Below, piece by piece: positions 1 to 6,036 of a DNA stretch of 10,464 bases; position 1 is the stretch's first letter; each line of letters opens with the position of its first letter. This DNA comes from Chloroflexota bacterium (lineage in GTDB: Bacteria > Chloroflexota > Limnocylindria > Limnocylindrales > CSP1-4). Under the pieces are notes generated by a model. That model did no database searches, was not told the DNA's origin, and worked only from the letters and a program-made list of their open reading frames with translations. The stretch covers positions 1 to 10,464 of the forward strand of contig JAJYGK010000120.1 in NCBI GenBank assembly GCA_021790715.1, read 5' to 3'. The position numbers and the translations under genes are program-made.

Positions 1-1173
1 GTCGGCTCGTGGATGCAGACGACCGCGCTCGGCTGGCTGGTCCTCCAGCTGACGGGATCGGCCGGCCTGCTCGGGCTGATCTCCGCGATCAGCACCGCGC
101 CCGTGCTGCTGCTCTCGCTCTACGCCGGCGTCCTGGCCGACCGACTCGACCGTCGCCGCCTGCTGACGGCCAGCCAGGTCGCGCAGGGTGCATTCGCCGC
201 GCTGCTCGCCCTGCTGACGATGACGCACGTCATCCAGTACTGGCAGATCGCCGTCCTCGCGCTGCTCGCGGGGACCGCGCAGGCGCTCGCCAGCCCCGCG
301 TTCCAGGCGATCGTGCCCGCCCTGGTGGGGCGCGACGCGGTCGGCAACGCGATCGCCCTCAACAGCGCGCAGTTCAACCTCTCGCGGGTGGTCGGCCCGG
401 TGGCGGCGGGCGTCCTGATCGGGCTCGTGGGCGAGGCGACGAGCTTCTGGCTCAACGCCGCGAGCTTCGGCGCGGTCGTCTTCGTCCTCGCCCGCATCCG
501 CCTCCCGTCCGACGCCGCGCTCGAGCGGGTCGAGCAGAGCCTCTGGGGGCACCTGCTCGACGGCCTGCGGTACGTCCGCGCGCAGCGCATCCTGCTCGTG
601 CTCGTGCTGCTGGCCGCCGTCCCCACGACGTTCCTGCTGCCGTACCTGACGCTGCTGCCCGTCTTCGCGGCCAACGTGCTCGCCATCGGGGCGCCGGGGC
701 TGGGCCTGCTGACCGCGTCGATGGGCGCCGGCGCGCTGTGCGGCGCGCTGTCGGTCGCGATCCTCCGCCCCGGTGGGGGCGACGGCCGGCTGATGCTGGC
801 GGGGCTCGGCGTGCTGGTCGTGGCCGTTGCCGGGTTCGCGATCTCGACGTCGGTGCCGGTCTCCTGCGTGGCCCTCGCGGTCGCCGGGGCGGCCCAGGTC
901 TGGTACTTCACGAGCGCCAACACGCTCGTGCAGCTGCTCTCCCCGGGCCGGCTGCGCGGCCGCATCCTGAGCCTGTACGTGCTGACCTCGTTCGGCGTGA
1001 CGCCCATCGGCAGCCTGTGGGCCGGTGGCCTCGCGCAGGCGACGGGTGCCCCGGCCGCGCTGCTGGCGGGCTGCGTGGCCGCCACCGCCTGCGCCGCCAT
1101 CGCGCTCGTCTCGACGCCGGCACTCCTCTCGCTGCACGGCGAGCCGCTCCGCGCCCGGCTGCGCGCCGTCTGA
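1..1173 (+). CDS. MFS exporter (MFS_3/EntS-like), 5' truncated by window edge
   Basis: Inner-membrane secondary transporter, probably a proton-driven drug or siderophore exporter; the substrate cannot be told from sequence. The frame is open from base 1 and reads VGSWMQTTALGWLVLQLTGS, a typical stretch of the first helix in EntS-like transporters, so the true start lies upstream. The ATG at 13 is internal. About 390 residues are present, and the family is usually about 410-420, so some 25-30 N-terminal residues are missing. The cytoplasmic loop motif A (GVLADRLDRRR, fragment residues 43-53) follows helix 2. Further support comes from SAQFNLSRVVGPVAAGVLIG in the family position and many Leu/Ala/Val-rich helices up to a short basic tail (RARLRAV). 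It ends 127 nt before the next gene, which has its own promoter, so it is probably a separate unit. Fold and family are firm; the role is general only. Confidence 0.88.
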   Translation, partial: VGSWMQTTALGWLVLQLTGSAGLLGLISAISTAPVLLLSLYAGVLADRLDRRRLLTASQVAQGAFAALLALLTMTHVIQYWQIAVLALLAGTAQALASPAFQAIVPALVGRDAVGNAIALNSAQFNLSRVVGPVAAGVLIGLVGEATSFWLNAASFGAVVFVLARIRLPSDAALERVEQSLWGHLLDGLRYVRAQRILLVLVLLAAVPTTFLLPYLTLLPVFAANVLAIGAPGLGLLTASMGAGALCGALSVAILRPGGGDGRLMLAGLGVLVVAVAGFAISTSVPVSCVALAVAGAAQVWYFTSANTLVQLLSPGRLRGRILSLYVLTSFGVTPIGSLWAGGLAQATGAPAALLAGCVAATACAAIALVSTPALLSLHGEPLRARLRAV

Positions 1174-1177
1174 TCCG

Positions 1178-1232
1178 CGGTCGGACGTCGCCCGCGCGGC
1201 CTCGCGCCATCCGATCAGCGCTCGGTCGGACG
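1178..1232 (+). repeat. 10-bp direct repeat upstream of the kinase operon
   Basis: CGGTCGGACG occurs at 1178-1187 and again at 1223-1232, 45 bp apart, in the gap between the transporter and the PfkB-like gene. The second copy ends 31 bp before the candidate -35 element. A 9-bp version, GGTCGGACG, recurs at 4306-4314 ahead of the CoA-transferase, and another lies inside the PfkB-like gene at 1807-1815. A regulator binding site is possible but unproven, because the core is GC-rich and also appears in coding DNA. Confidence 0.35.
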
Positions 1233-1262
1233 CCCGTGCGGCGGACGGCCCGCGCGACCGAC

Positions 1263-1291
1263 TTGCCCCTCCCGTGGGCGCCCGCTACGCT
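1263..1291 (+). promoter_or_regulatory. Promoter of the PfkB-like/kinase/regulator operon
   Basis: TTGCCC (1263-1268) and TACGCT (1286-1291) are separated by exactly 17 bp, giving a good housekeeping-sigma arrangement. The -10 ends 9 nt before the ATG at 1301, so the expected transcription start falls on or just before the start codon. There is no ribosome binding site ahead of that ATG (GCAGCGCGG), which fits a leaderless transcript. The same TACGCT hexamer lies at the same kind of position before the CoA-transferase gene. Confidence 0.55.
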
Positions 1292-1300
1292 GCAGCGCGG

Positions 1301-1903
1301 ATGATCGTCGTCATTGGCCGCCCGCGTGCGCCTCGCCCTGCCGGCTCACCCGACGTGGCCCCGCCCGTCCCGGCAGGGCTGTGCGTGTCGATCGCGCGCG
1401 CCGCGGTCGCGGCGGGCGCGATCGTCGAGCTGGTCGGCTCGATCGGCGACGACGCGGCCGGGGACGCCGTCGTCGTCGGTCTCTCGAGGCTCGGGATCGG
1501 GCACGCCGCGCTCCTCCGGGATCCCGCCGCGCGCACGCCCCTGCCGGATGCGCCGGCCGACGCGCTGCCGCGGCTCGACCGCGCCGACGTCGAGCTGGGC
1601 CTCGGGTACCTGGTCGACTTCGGCGTCGTGCTGCTCGCCGAGCCGCTCGATGCGCAGGCCGAGGATGCCGCGCTCGATGCGGCCGCATACCACGGTGCCC
1701 AGGTGGTGGCGGTCGTGCCGCCGGGCCGGACGCCCGGGGAACGCCTGGCCGGCGTGGGCACCGTGCTCGAGGCGCCCGACGAGGACGGCGCCGCGTTCGC
1801 GGAGCTGGTCGGACGGTTCGCGGCCGAGCTCGAGCGCGGGACGCCGGCCTCGGTGGGCTTCGAGCGGGCGACCGCCGCGACGGGCTGGGAGCGCCACCCG
1901 TGA
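1301..1903 (+). CDS. Truncated PfkB/ribokinase-like protein, probably not an active kinase
   Basis: A 200-residue cytoplasmic protein resembling the N-terminal part of PfkB sugar kinases. It starts MIVVIGRP. Then SIARAAVAAGAIVELVGSIG, followed by DDAAGDAVVVGLSRLGI (about residues 36-66), matches the segment that in PfkB proteins reads roughly N-AVAAARLGA-V-LVG-VGDD-FG--L---L---GV. An Ala/Asp-rich part with strand-like GVVLLAEPL and AQVVAVVPP follows. The protein ends before the place where the ATP site and catalytic GAGD motif would be, and no such motif is present. PfkB enzymes are usually about 300 residues. Gene order is telling: its TGA overlaps the GTG of the sensor kinase (GTGA), so the two are translationally coupled. 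The ATG at 1301 is chosen for its promoter and for the PfkB-like start of the protein. It could be a ligand-binding or regulatory relic; the function is unknown. Confidence 0.72.
   Translation: MIVVIGRPRAPRPAGSPDVAPPVPAGLCVSIARAAVAAGAIVELVGSIGDDAAGDAVVVGLSRLGIGHAALLRDPAARTPLPDAPADALPRLDRADVELGLGYLVDFGVVLLAEPLDAQAEDAALDAAAYHGAQVVAVVPPGRTPGERLAGVGTVLEAPDEDGAAFAELVGRFAAELERGTPASVGFERATAATGWERHP
1887..1891 (+). promoter_or_regulatory. Ribosome binding site that sets the kinase start
   Basis: GGGAG lies 8 nt before the GTG at 1900 and inside the end of the upstream gene. It supports GTG 1900, whose first bases overlap the upstream stop codon, over the in-frame GTG at 1981. Confidence 0.6.
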
Positions 1904-3513
1904 CGGCCGGGACGGCCCGCGCGTCGACGTCCCGCGTCGCGCCGGGTGATCCGCCCGCCGGCCCCGCGCGTGCCGGAGCCGTGGAGCTGTCCGTCGTCGA
2001 TCTCATCGACGCGGTGGCGACGTGGGTCCGCTCGCCGGGGCCAGCCGAGCGGCGCCGGCTGAGCGCGGAGCTTGCCGGCTACATCGACGCCCACGGGATC
2101 GCCGGGGTGCGGGTGACGGTCGCGGCGTCCGCGACGGAGGCCGAGGCCGGTGCGGGCACCCTCAGGCGCGCCCCGTCGCCACAGCGGGTCGACCGCCTGG
2201 CACGCGTTGCGCTCCGCGGTCCGGACGACGGCGGCCGGGCCGGTGGTGCGCCGACGGCGGAGCTGCTCGTGGACGGCGACGCCGAGCGGGCCGCGGTCCT
2301 CTCGCGCGTGCTCCGCCTCGGCGTGGCCCAGGCGGACTCGCGGTCCGCCGCGGACGCGGTGCGCGAGCAACTGGCGGCCCTCGACGAGGCGACCCGGGGC
2401 ATCGCGGGGATCCTGTCGGTCGAGCGCGTGCTCCAGGTCATCGTCGACAGCGTGCGGCGGCTCGTCCACGCGCGCTACGCCGCCCTCGGCGTGCTCGACG
2501 ACCAGCGCCAGATCGATCCCTTCATCACGAGCGGCATCAGCCGCATCCAGCGCGAGCGGATCGGCCCTGCGCCGCACGGGCGCGGCCTGCTGGGCCTGAT
2601 CATCGAGGAGGGGCGCCCGCTCCGCGTGCCCGACATCACCGGCCACCCGCGGAGCATCGGGTTCCCGCCCGGTCACCCGCCCATGCAGTCGCTCCTCGGC
2701 GTGCCGGTCTCGGTCCGCGGGCGCGTGCTCGGCAACCTGTACGTCACCGACCGGGAGGACGGGGCCCCGTTCTCGGACGCCGACCAGTGGCTGGTGGAGC
2801 TGTTCGCGGCGCACGCCGGCATCGCCATGGAGAACGCGAAACTGCACGAGCAGGAGCAGCGCCTGGCGATCCTCGAGGAGCGCCAGCGGATCGGCCGCGA
2901 CCTCCACGACGGCGTGATCCAGAGCATCTACGCGGTCGGGCTCATGCTCGACGACGCTCTCGAGCTCGCGCCGGACGACCCGGCCGAGGCCTCGGCGCGC
3001 ATCGAGCGGGCGATCGAGTCGATCAACCTGACGATCCGCGACATCCGCAACTTCATCTTCGGGCTGCGCCCCGAGCCGATCGACCAGGCGGGCCTCGTCG
3101 AGGCGCTGGCGGCGATGGCCGAGGAGTTCCGCGTCAACACGATGATCGACATCACGCTCGAGGTGAACGGGCCGGCCGACTTCGAGATGCCGGCCGAGGA
3201 CACCGCGCAGCTCCTCCAGCTGGCCCGGGAAGCGCTCAGCAACGTGGCCCGCCACGCGCACGCGGGCCACGCCGAGATCCACCTCGTGGCGGATGAGCGT
3301 GCGCTCGAGCTCGCCATCGTGGATGATGGAGTGGGCTTCGACCCGGCCGCCCGGCGCGGTCCGGGCCACATGGGCCTCGGCAACATGAGAACGCGGGCCG
3401 CCGAGCTCGGCGGCGAACTCCTCGTGGAGAGTGCCGTCGGACGCGGCACCCGGGTCGCGGTCCGCGTCCCGGCCCGGGGGGTGACGTCCGGCGGTTCGGA
3501 TACGCCGGCCTGA
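1900..3513 (+). CDS. DevS/DosS-like GAF sensor histidine kinase (NarL/HPK7 class)
   Basis: A 537-residue soluble sensor kinase; no membrane segment is visible. Residues 1 to about 150 form a poorly recognisable, Ala-rich region, perhaps a decayed sensor domain. A GAF domain spans about 165-318. It contains HPRSIGFPPGHPPMQSLLGV and GNLYVTD, very close to GAF-A of mycobacterial DevS/DosT. H259 and Y281 are 22 residues apart, as are the DevS haem ligand H149 and distal Y171. HisKA_3 follows with the phosphoacceptor H336 in RIGRDLHDGVIQS, then the FIFGLRPEP signature. The HATPase_c domain has an N box (E444, N448), a G1 box DDGVGFD (D476, G479) and a G2 box GHMGLGN (G489-G494). All catalytic residues are present. 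It should autophosphorylate and pass phosphate to the regulator encoded 17 nt downstream. O2, NO, CO or redox sensing is inferred from the haem-pocket residues and has not been shown. Confidence 0.93.
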   Translation: MTAGTARASTSRVAPGDPPAGPARAGAVELSVVDLIDAVATWVRSPGPAERRRLSAELAGYIDAHGIAGVRVTVAASATEAEAGAGTLRRAPSPQRVDRLARVALRGPDDGGRAGGAPTAELLVDGDAERAAVLSRVLRLGVAQADSRSAADAVREQLAALDEATRGIAGILSVERVLQVIVDSVRRLVHARYAALGVLDDQRQIDPFITSGISRIQRERIGPAPHGRGLLGLIIEEGRPLRVPDITGHPRSIGFPPGHPPMQSLLGVPVSVRGRVLGNLYVTDREDGAPFSDADQWLVELFAAHAGIAMENAKLHEQEQRLAILEERQRIGRDLHDGVIQSIYAVGLMLDDALELAPDDPAEASARIERAIESINLTIRDIRNFIFGLRPEPIDQAGLVEALAAMAEEFRVNTMIDITLEVNGPADFEMPAEDTAQLLQLAREALSNVARHAHAGHAEIHLVADERALELAIVDDGVGFDPAARRGPGHMGLGNMRTRAAELGGELLVESAVGRGTRVAVRVPARGVTSGGSDTPA

Positions 3514-3530
3514 CGGATGGGAGGACGACG

Positions 3531-4202
3531 GTGACAGAGGGAGCGACGAGCAGGCCGCTGCGGCTCCTGGTGGTGGACGACCACGAAGTCGTGCGGCAGG
3601 GTCTCGTCTCCCTGCTCGAGCGACGCGAGGGTTTCCAGGTCGTGGCACAGGCCGGGACGGTGGCCGAGGCGATCGACGCCGCGCACAAGTACCAGCCCGA
3701 CCTGATCGTGATGGACGTGCGCCTGCCGGACGGGTCCGGCATCGAGGCGTGCCGGGAGATCCGGTCCGAGCAGCCGCAGGTCCGGGTCGTGATCCTGACC
3801 AGCTACCCGGACGAGGAAGCCGTCTTCGCCTCGATCGTGGCCGGCGCCAGCGGCTACCTGCTGAAGCAGATCCGCGGCCGCGACCTGGTGGGCGCCCTCG
3901 AGGCCGTGGGCCGCGGCGAGTCGCTGCTCGACCCGGCCGTGACCGAGAAGGTCCTCGACCGCGTGCGCCGCATCGCCAGCGGCACGTACACGGACGAGCT
4001 GGCACAGCTGACGCGCCAGGAGCAGAAGATCCTGCTGCTGATCGCCGAGGGGAAGACCAACAAGGAGATCGCGTCGGAGATCTTCCTGTCGGACAAGACG
4101 GTCAAGAACTACGTCAGCTCGATCCTCGCCAAGCTGAACCTGCAGCGTCGCTCGCAGGCCGCCGCGTTCGTCGCGCGCCATCGCCTGCCCGGCGCCGAGT
4201 AG
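3531..4202 (+). CDS. DevR/DosR-like response regulator (REC plus LuxR-type HTH)
   Basis: A 223-residue transcription factor and the evident partner of the kinase just upstream. It starts at GTG 3531, with GGGAGG at 3519-3524 six nt before it. The receiver domain (about 10-125) has the acidic pair D16/D17, phosphoacceptor D62 (VMDVRLPDGSG), switch T90 (ILTSYPDEEA) and K112 (GYLLKQ). The LuxR-type helix-turn-helix occupies about 160-215, from LTRQEQKILLLIAEGKTNKE to KTVKNYVSSILAKLNLQRRS. KTVKN at 189-193 equals the segment of M. tuberculosis DevR/DosR with the DNA contacts K179, K182 and N183, and the RRSQAA tail resembles its RRTQAA. It probably controls its own operon and nearby stress and metabolic genes. 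No canonical DosR box was found in the window, so its site may differ. Regulator class is certain; orthology to DosR is likely but not proven. Confidence 0.94.
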   Translation: MTEGATSRPLRLLVVDDHEVVRQGLVSLLERREGFQVVAQAGTVAEAIDAAHKYQPDLIVMDVRLPDGSGIEACREIRSEQPQVRVVILTSYPDEEAVFASIVAGASGYLLKQIRGRDLVGALEAVGRGESLLDPAVTEKVLDRVRRIASGTYTDELAQLTRQEQKILLLIAEGKTNKEIASEIFLSDKTVKNYVSSILAKLNLQRRSQAAAFVARHRLPGAE

Positions 4203-4210
4203 CCCGGCCC

Positions 4211-4222
4211 GCGACCGGTCGC
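4211..4222 (+). promoter_or_regulatory. 12-bp palindrome containing GACCGGTC, copy 1
   Basis: GCGACCGGTCGC is a perfect 12-bp palindrome 8 bp after the regulator stop codon. Its core, GACCGGTC, occurs only three times in the window (4213, 4325, 6541), always in non-coding DNA. This copy overlaps the left arm of the hairpin at 4218-4235, so it may only be part of that terminator structure. Confidence 0.3.
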
Positions 4223-4235
4223 CCCGAGGGGCGAC
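4218..4235 (+). terminator. Hairpin after the kinase/regulator operon
   Basis: GTCGCCC, a four-base loop CGAG, then GGGCGAC gives a perfect 7-bp stem starting 15 nt after the TAG at 4200-4202. The bases after it are not a clean T run (TGCGTTCGAGCGTTT). It is a probable GC-rich terminator or mRNA 3'-end stabiliser. Confidence 0.45.
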
Positions 4236-4259
4236 TGCGTTCGAGCGTTTCCGCCGCAC

Positions 4260-4281
4260 GCCGTGCGCGTGCCGTGCGCGC
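4260..4281 (+). repeat. 11-bp tandem repeat upstream of the CoA-transferase
   Basis: GCCGTGCGCGT (4260-4270) is followed directly by GCCGTGCGCGC (4271-4281); the copies differ only in the last base. It lies about 95-115 bp before the ATG at 4376, where an upstream activator could bind. Two copies may also be chance in DNA this rich in CG steps. Confidence 0.3.
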
Positions 4282-4324
4282 ATGTCCGAGAGGACCCGGG
4301 GGACGGGTCGGACGGCCCGCCGCC

Positions 4325-4332
4325 GACCGGTC
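4325..4332 (+). promoter_or_regulatory. GACCGGTC palindrome, copy 2, just upstream of the -35
   Basis: This 8-bp palindrome is centred about 47 bp before the predicted transcription start at 4376 and ends 9 bp before the candidate -35 (4342-4347). That is a usual place for a transcription activator. It has the same core as the palindromes at 4213-4220 and 6541-6548. Confidence 0.35.
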
Positions 4333-4341
4333 TTCCGACTG

Positions 4342-4369
4342 TTACCAGCCACACCGGCCGTCATACGCT
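4342..4369 (+). promoter_or_regulatory. Promoter of the CoA-transferase gene, probably leaderless
   Basis: TTACCA (4342-4347), a 16-bp spacer and TACGCT (4364-4369) form a plausible -35/-10 pair. The -10 ends 6 nt before the ATG at 4376, so transcription should start at or next to the start codon. No Shine-Dalgarno sequence precedes it (CTCACGCC). Confidence 0.55.
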
Positions 4370-4375
4370 CACGCC

Positions 4376-5647
4376 ATGCGCATCGTGACGCCCGCTGAAG
4401 CCGTGGCCGGCATCCGGTCCGGCGATCAGATCTTCGTCCAGGCTGCGGCCGCCACGCCCACGGAGCTGCTCGACGCGCTGGTGGCGCGCGCCGACGAGCT
4501 CGAGGACGTCGGGGTGGTCCACATGCATGCCGAGGGGCCGGGCCCGCACCTGGCCCCCGAGATGGCCGGCCATTTCCGGCACAAGGCGCTGTTCATCGGC
4601 CCCAACGCGCGCAGGGCGGTGAACGAGGGGCGCGCCGAGTTCATCCCGGTCTTCCTCTCGGACATCCCGCACCTGTTCACCCGCGGGATCATCCCGCTCG
4701 ACGTCGCCTTCATCAACGTGACCCCGCCCGACCAGCACGGCTTCTGCTCGCTCGGCCCCTCCGTCGATGCGACGCTGGCCGCCATCCGGTCCGCCCGGAC
4801 CGTGATCGCGCAGGTGAACCGCGCCTGGCCGCGCACGCACGGCAACAGCTTCATCCACGAGTCGGAGATCGACCTCGCGATCGAGGTGGACCGGCCTCCG
4901 TACACGTACCACGTGGGGGTCCCGGGGGAGATCGAGCGGCGCATCGGCAACTATGTCGCCGACCTGATCCCGGACGGGGCGACGCTGCAGATGGGCATCG
5001 GGGGCATCCCCGATGCGGTCGCGCTGGCGCTCCGCGACAAGCACGACCTGGGCGTGCACACGGAGATGTTCACCGACGTCGTGGTGGACCTGGTCGAGGC
5101 CGGCGTGGTCAACGGGAGTCGCAAGGAGCTCGACCGGGGCAAGATCGTCGCCGCGTTCATGATGGGCGGCCCCCGGCTGTACCGCTTCGTCGACGACAAC
5201 CCGATGGTCGAGATGCGCGAGGTCGACTACACCAACGACACGGCGGTCATCCGGCGGTTCCGCCGCATGTGCGCGGTCAACTCGGCCATCGAGGTCGACC
5301 TCACGGGGCAGGTGTGCTCCGACTCGATCGGCTGGCGGCTGTACAGCGGCGTCGGCGGGCAGATGGACTTCATCCGCGGGGCGGCCCTCGCGGAGGAGGG
5401 ACGCGCCATCATCGCGCTGCCATCGACGACATCCGACGGGAAGACGTCGCGGATCGTGTGCACGCTCAAGGAGGGCGCCGGCGTCGTGACCACGCGGGCG
5501 CACGTCCAGACGGTCGTCACGGAGTGGGGCGTGGCGCATCTGCACGGGCGCAGCGTCTGCGAGCGGGCCCGCGCGCTGGCCGCGATCGCACACCCGGACT
5601 TCCGCGACGACCTCGACTGCATGGCGCGGCAGCGTCACTACCTCTAG
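4376..5647 (+). CDS. Acetyl-CoA hydrolase/transferase family protein (4-hydroxybutyrate CoA-transferase-like)
   Basis: A 423-residue cytoplasmic enzyme predicted to move CoA between acetyl-CoA and a short-chain acid such as 4-hydroxybutyrate or butyrate; the exact acid cannot be read from the sequence. N-terminal half: MRIVTPAEAVAGIRSGDQIF, then INVTPPDQHGFCSLGPSVDA, a family signature. C-terminal half: the oxyanion/CoA loop GIGGIPDAVA starts at residue 207. The catalytic glutamate is E230 in LGVHTEMFTD, equivalent to the Glu that forms the glutamyl-CoA thioester in AbfT-type enzymes. GVGGQMDFIRGA and ALPSTTSDGKTSRIV complete the CoA-binding region. Length is normal for the family (about 430), and nothing appears missing. 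The gene stands alone with its own promoter between the two-component operon and the orphan receiver. Such enzymes serve anaerobic acid fermentation or assimilation, which would fit control by a hypoxia sensor, but that link is inferred. Confidence 0.93.
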   Translation: MRIVTPAEAVAGIRSGDQIFVQAAAATPTELLDALVARADELEDVGVVHMHAEGPGPHLAPEMAGHFRHKALFIGPNARRAVNEGRAEFIPVFLSDIPHLFTRGIIPLDVAFINVTPPDQHGFCSLGPSVDATLAAIRSARTVIAQVNRAWPRTHGNSFIHESEIDLAIEVDRPPYTYHVGVPGEIERRIGNYVADLIPDGATLQMGIGGIPDAVALALRDKHDLGVHTEMFTDVVVDLVEAGVVNGSRKELDRGKIVAAFMMGGPRLYRFVDDNPMVEMREVDYTNDTAVIRRFRRMCAVNSAIEVDLTGQVCSDSIGWRLYSGVGGQMDFIRGAALAEEGRAIIALPSTTSDGKTSRIVCTLKEGAGVVTTRAHVQTVVTEWGVAHLHGRSVCERARALAAIAHPDFRDDLDCMARQRHYL

Positions 5648-5686
5648 GCGCGCTCCAGGCGCGCCAACCAAGCCCAGGCGCGCTCC
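5646..5686 (+). repeat. Short direct repeats after the CoA-transferase stop
   Basis: AGGCGCGCTCC occurs at 5646-5656 and 5676-5686, with a shorter copy, AGGCGCGCC, at 5657-5665 between them. The first copy overlaps the TAG stop. The purpose is unknown; local slippage duplication is the simplest explanation. Confidence 0.35.
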
Positions 5687-5892
5687 GGGCGTGTCGACTC
5701 CCGGGCACGTCCCGTCCGCTGCGCGTGCCGACCCCAGGCAGGCCCCGCGGCGCGGCGATCCCCACGAGTTCGCCGCTCGGGCCACGCCCACATGCCGCCG
5801 GCGTGCGCGACCGGCGCGCGCGATACGCACCGCACGAGAGGCGCGATCCCGATCCCGGGGCAGGCCGCCAGGTCTCCCGGGGGGAATCAAGG
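5648..5892. other. Non-coding stretch between the CoA-transferase and the orphan receiver
   Basis: I see no convincing gene here on either strand; the open frames are Arg/Pro/Ala-rich and match no family I recognise. It starts with the short repeats at 5646-5686. A weak -10-like TACGCA lies at 5824-5829. GATCCC is repeated at 5845-5856, and the CCCGGG arms at 5854-5859 and 5876-5881 could pair. Together with the hairpin at 5893-5927 this could be a structured leader or a roughly 100-nt small RNA, but no known riboswitch core is recognisable. Confidence 0.4.
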
Positions 5893-5927
5893 AGGCGAAC
5901 GCCGCGCGTCCCCTGCGGCGTTCGCCT
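5893..5927 (+). terminator. Strong 13-bp hairpin, probable terminator
   Basis: AGGCGAACGCCGC (5893-5905) pairs perfectly with GCGGCGTTCGCCT (5915-5927) around a 9-base loop. A T follows at 5928, then GCCGCAT, so there is no T run. It lies about 245 nt after the CoA-transferase stop. It may end that transcript, or the transcript of a small RNA from 5830 on. Its GCGAACG stem start resembles that of the hairpin at 7177-7208. Confidence 0.6.
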
Positions 5928-5934
5928 TGCCGCA

Positions 5935-5956
5935 TAGTCTCGTTATGGAGATGTGA
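5935..5956 (+). promoter_or_regulatory. Candidate promoter and three-codon leader peptide before the orphan receiver
   Basis: TAGTCT at 5935-5940 fits a -10 (T1, A2, T6). Four nt later comes ATG GAG ATG TGA (5945-5956), a possible leaderless mini-frame coding for MEM. Its TGA overlaps a GTG at 5953 that opens an in-frame 28-residue extension of the receiver protein. No good -35 is seen; the expected place lies in the hairpin. The arrangement is suggestive but may be chance. Confidence 0.25.
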
Positions 5957-6036
5957 CCCGCGTAGTGCCGTTCGGCAGGGTTCTTTGGCCTCTTCGTCGC
6001 TTCGCCCGTGGCGGACTGCGTCTGCAGGCTTCGGCC

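Noticed and set aside
1285..4005. Minus-strand open frame of 906 codons over the kinase operon
   Set aside because: It is antisense to the well-supported kinase and regulator genes, is low-complexity and Arg/Pro-rich, and shows no domain.
5830..5930. Known riboswitch (cobalamin, glycine, TPP or SAM) before the orphan receiver
   Set aside because: GG-rich segments look suggestive, but none of the conserved core sequences of these classes could be identified.
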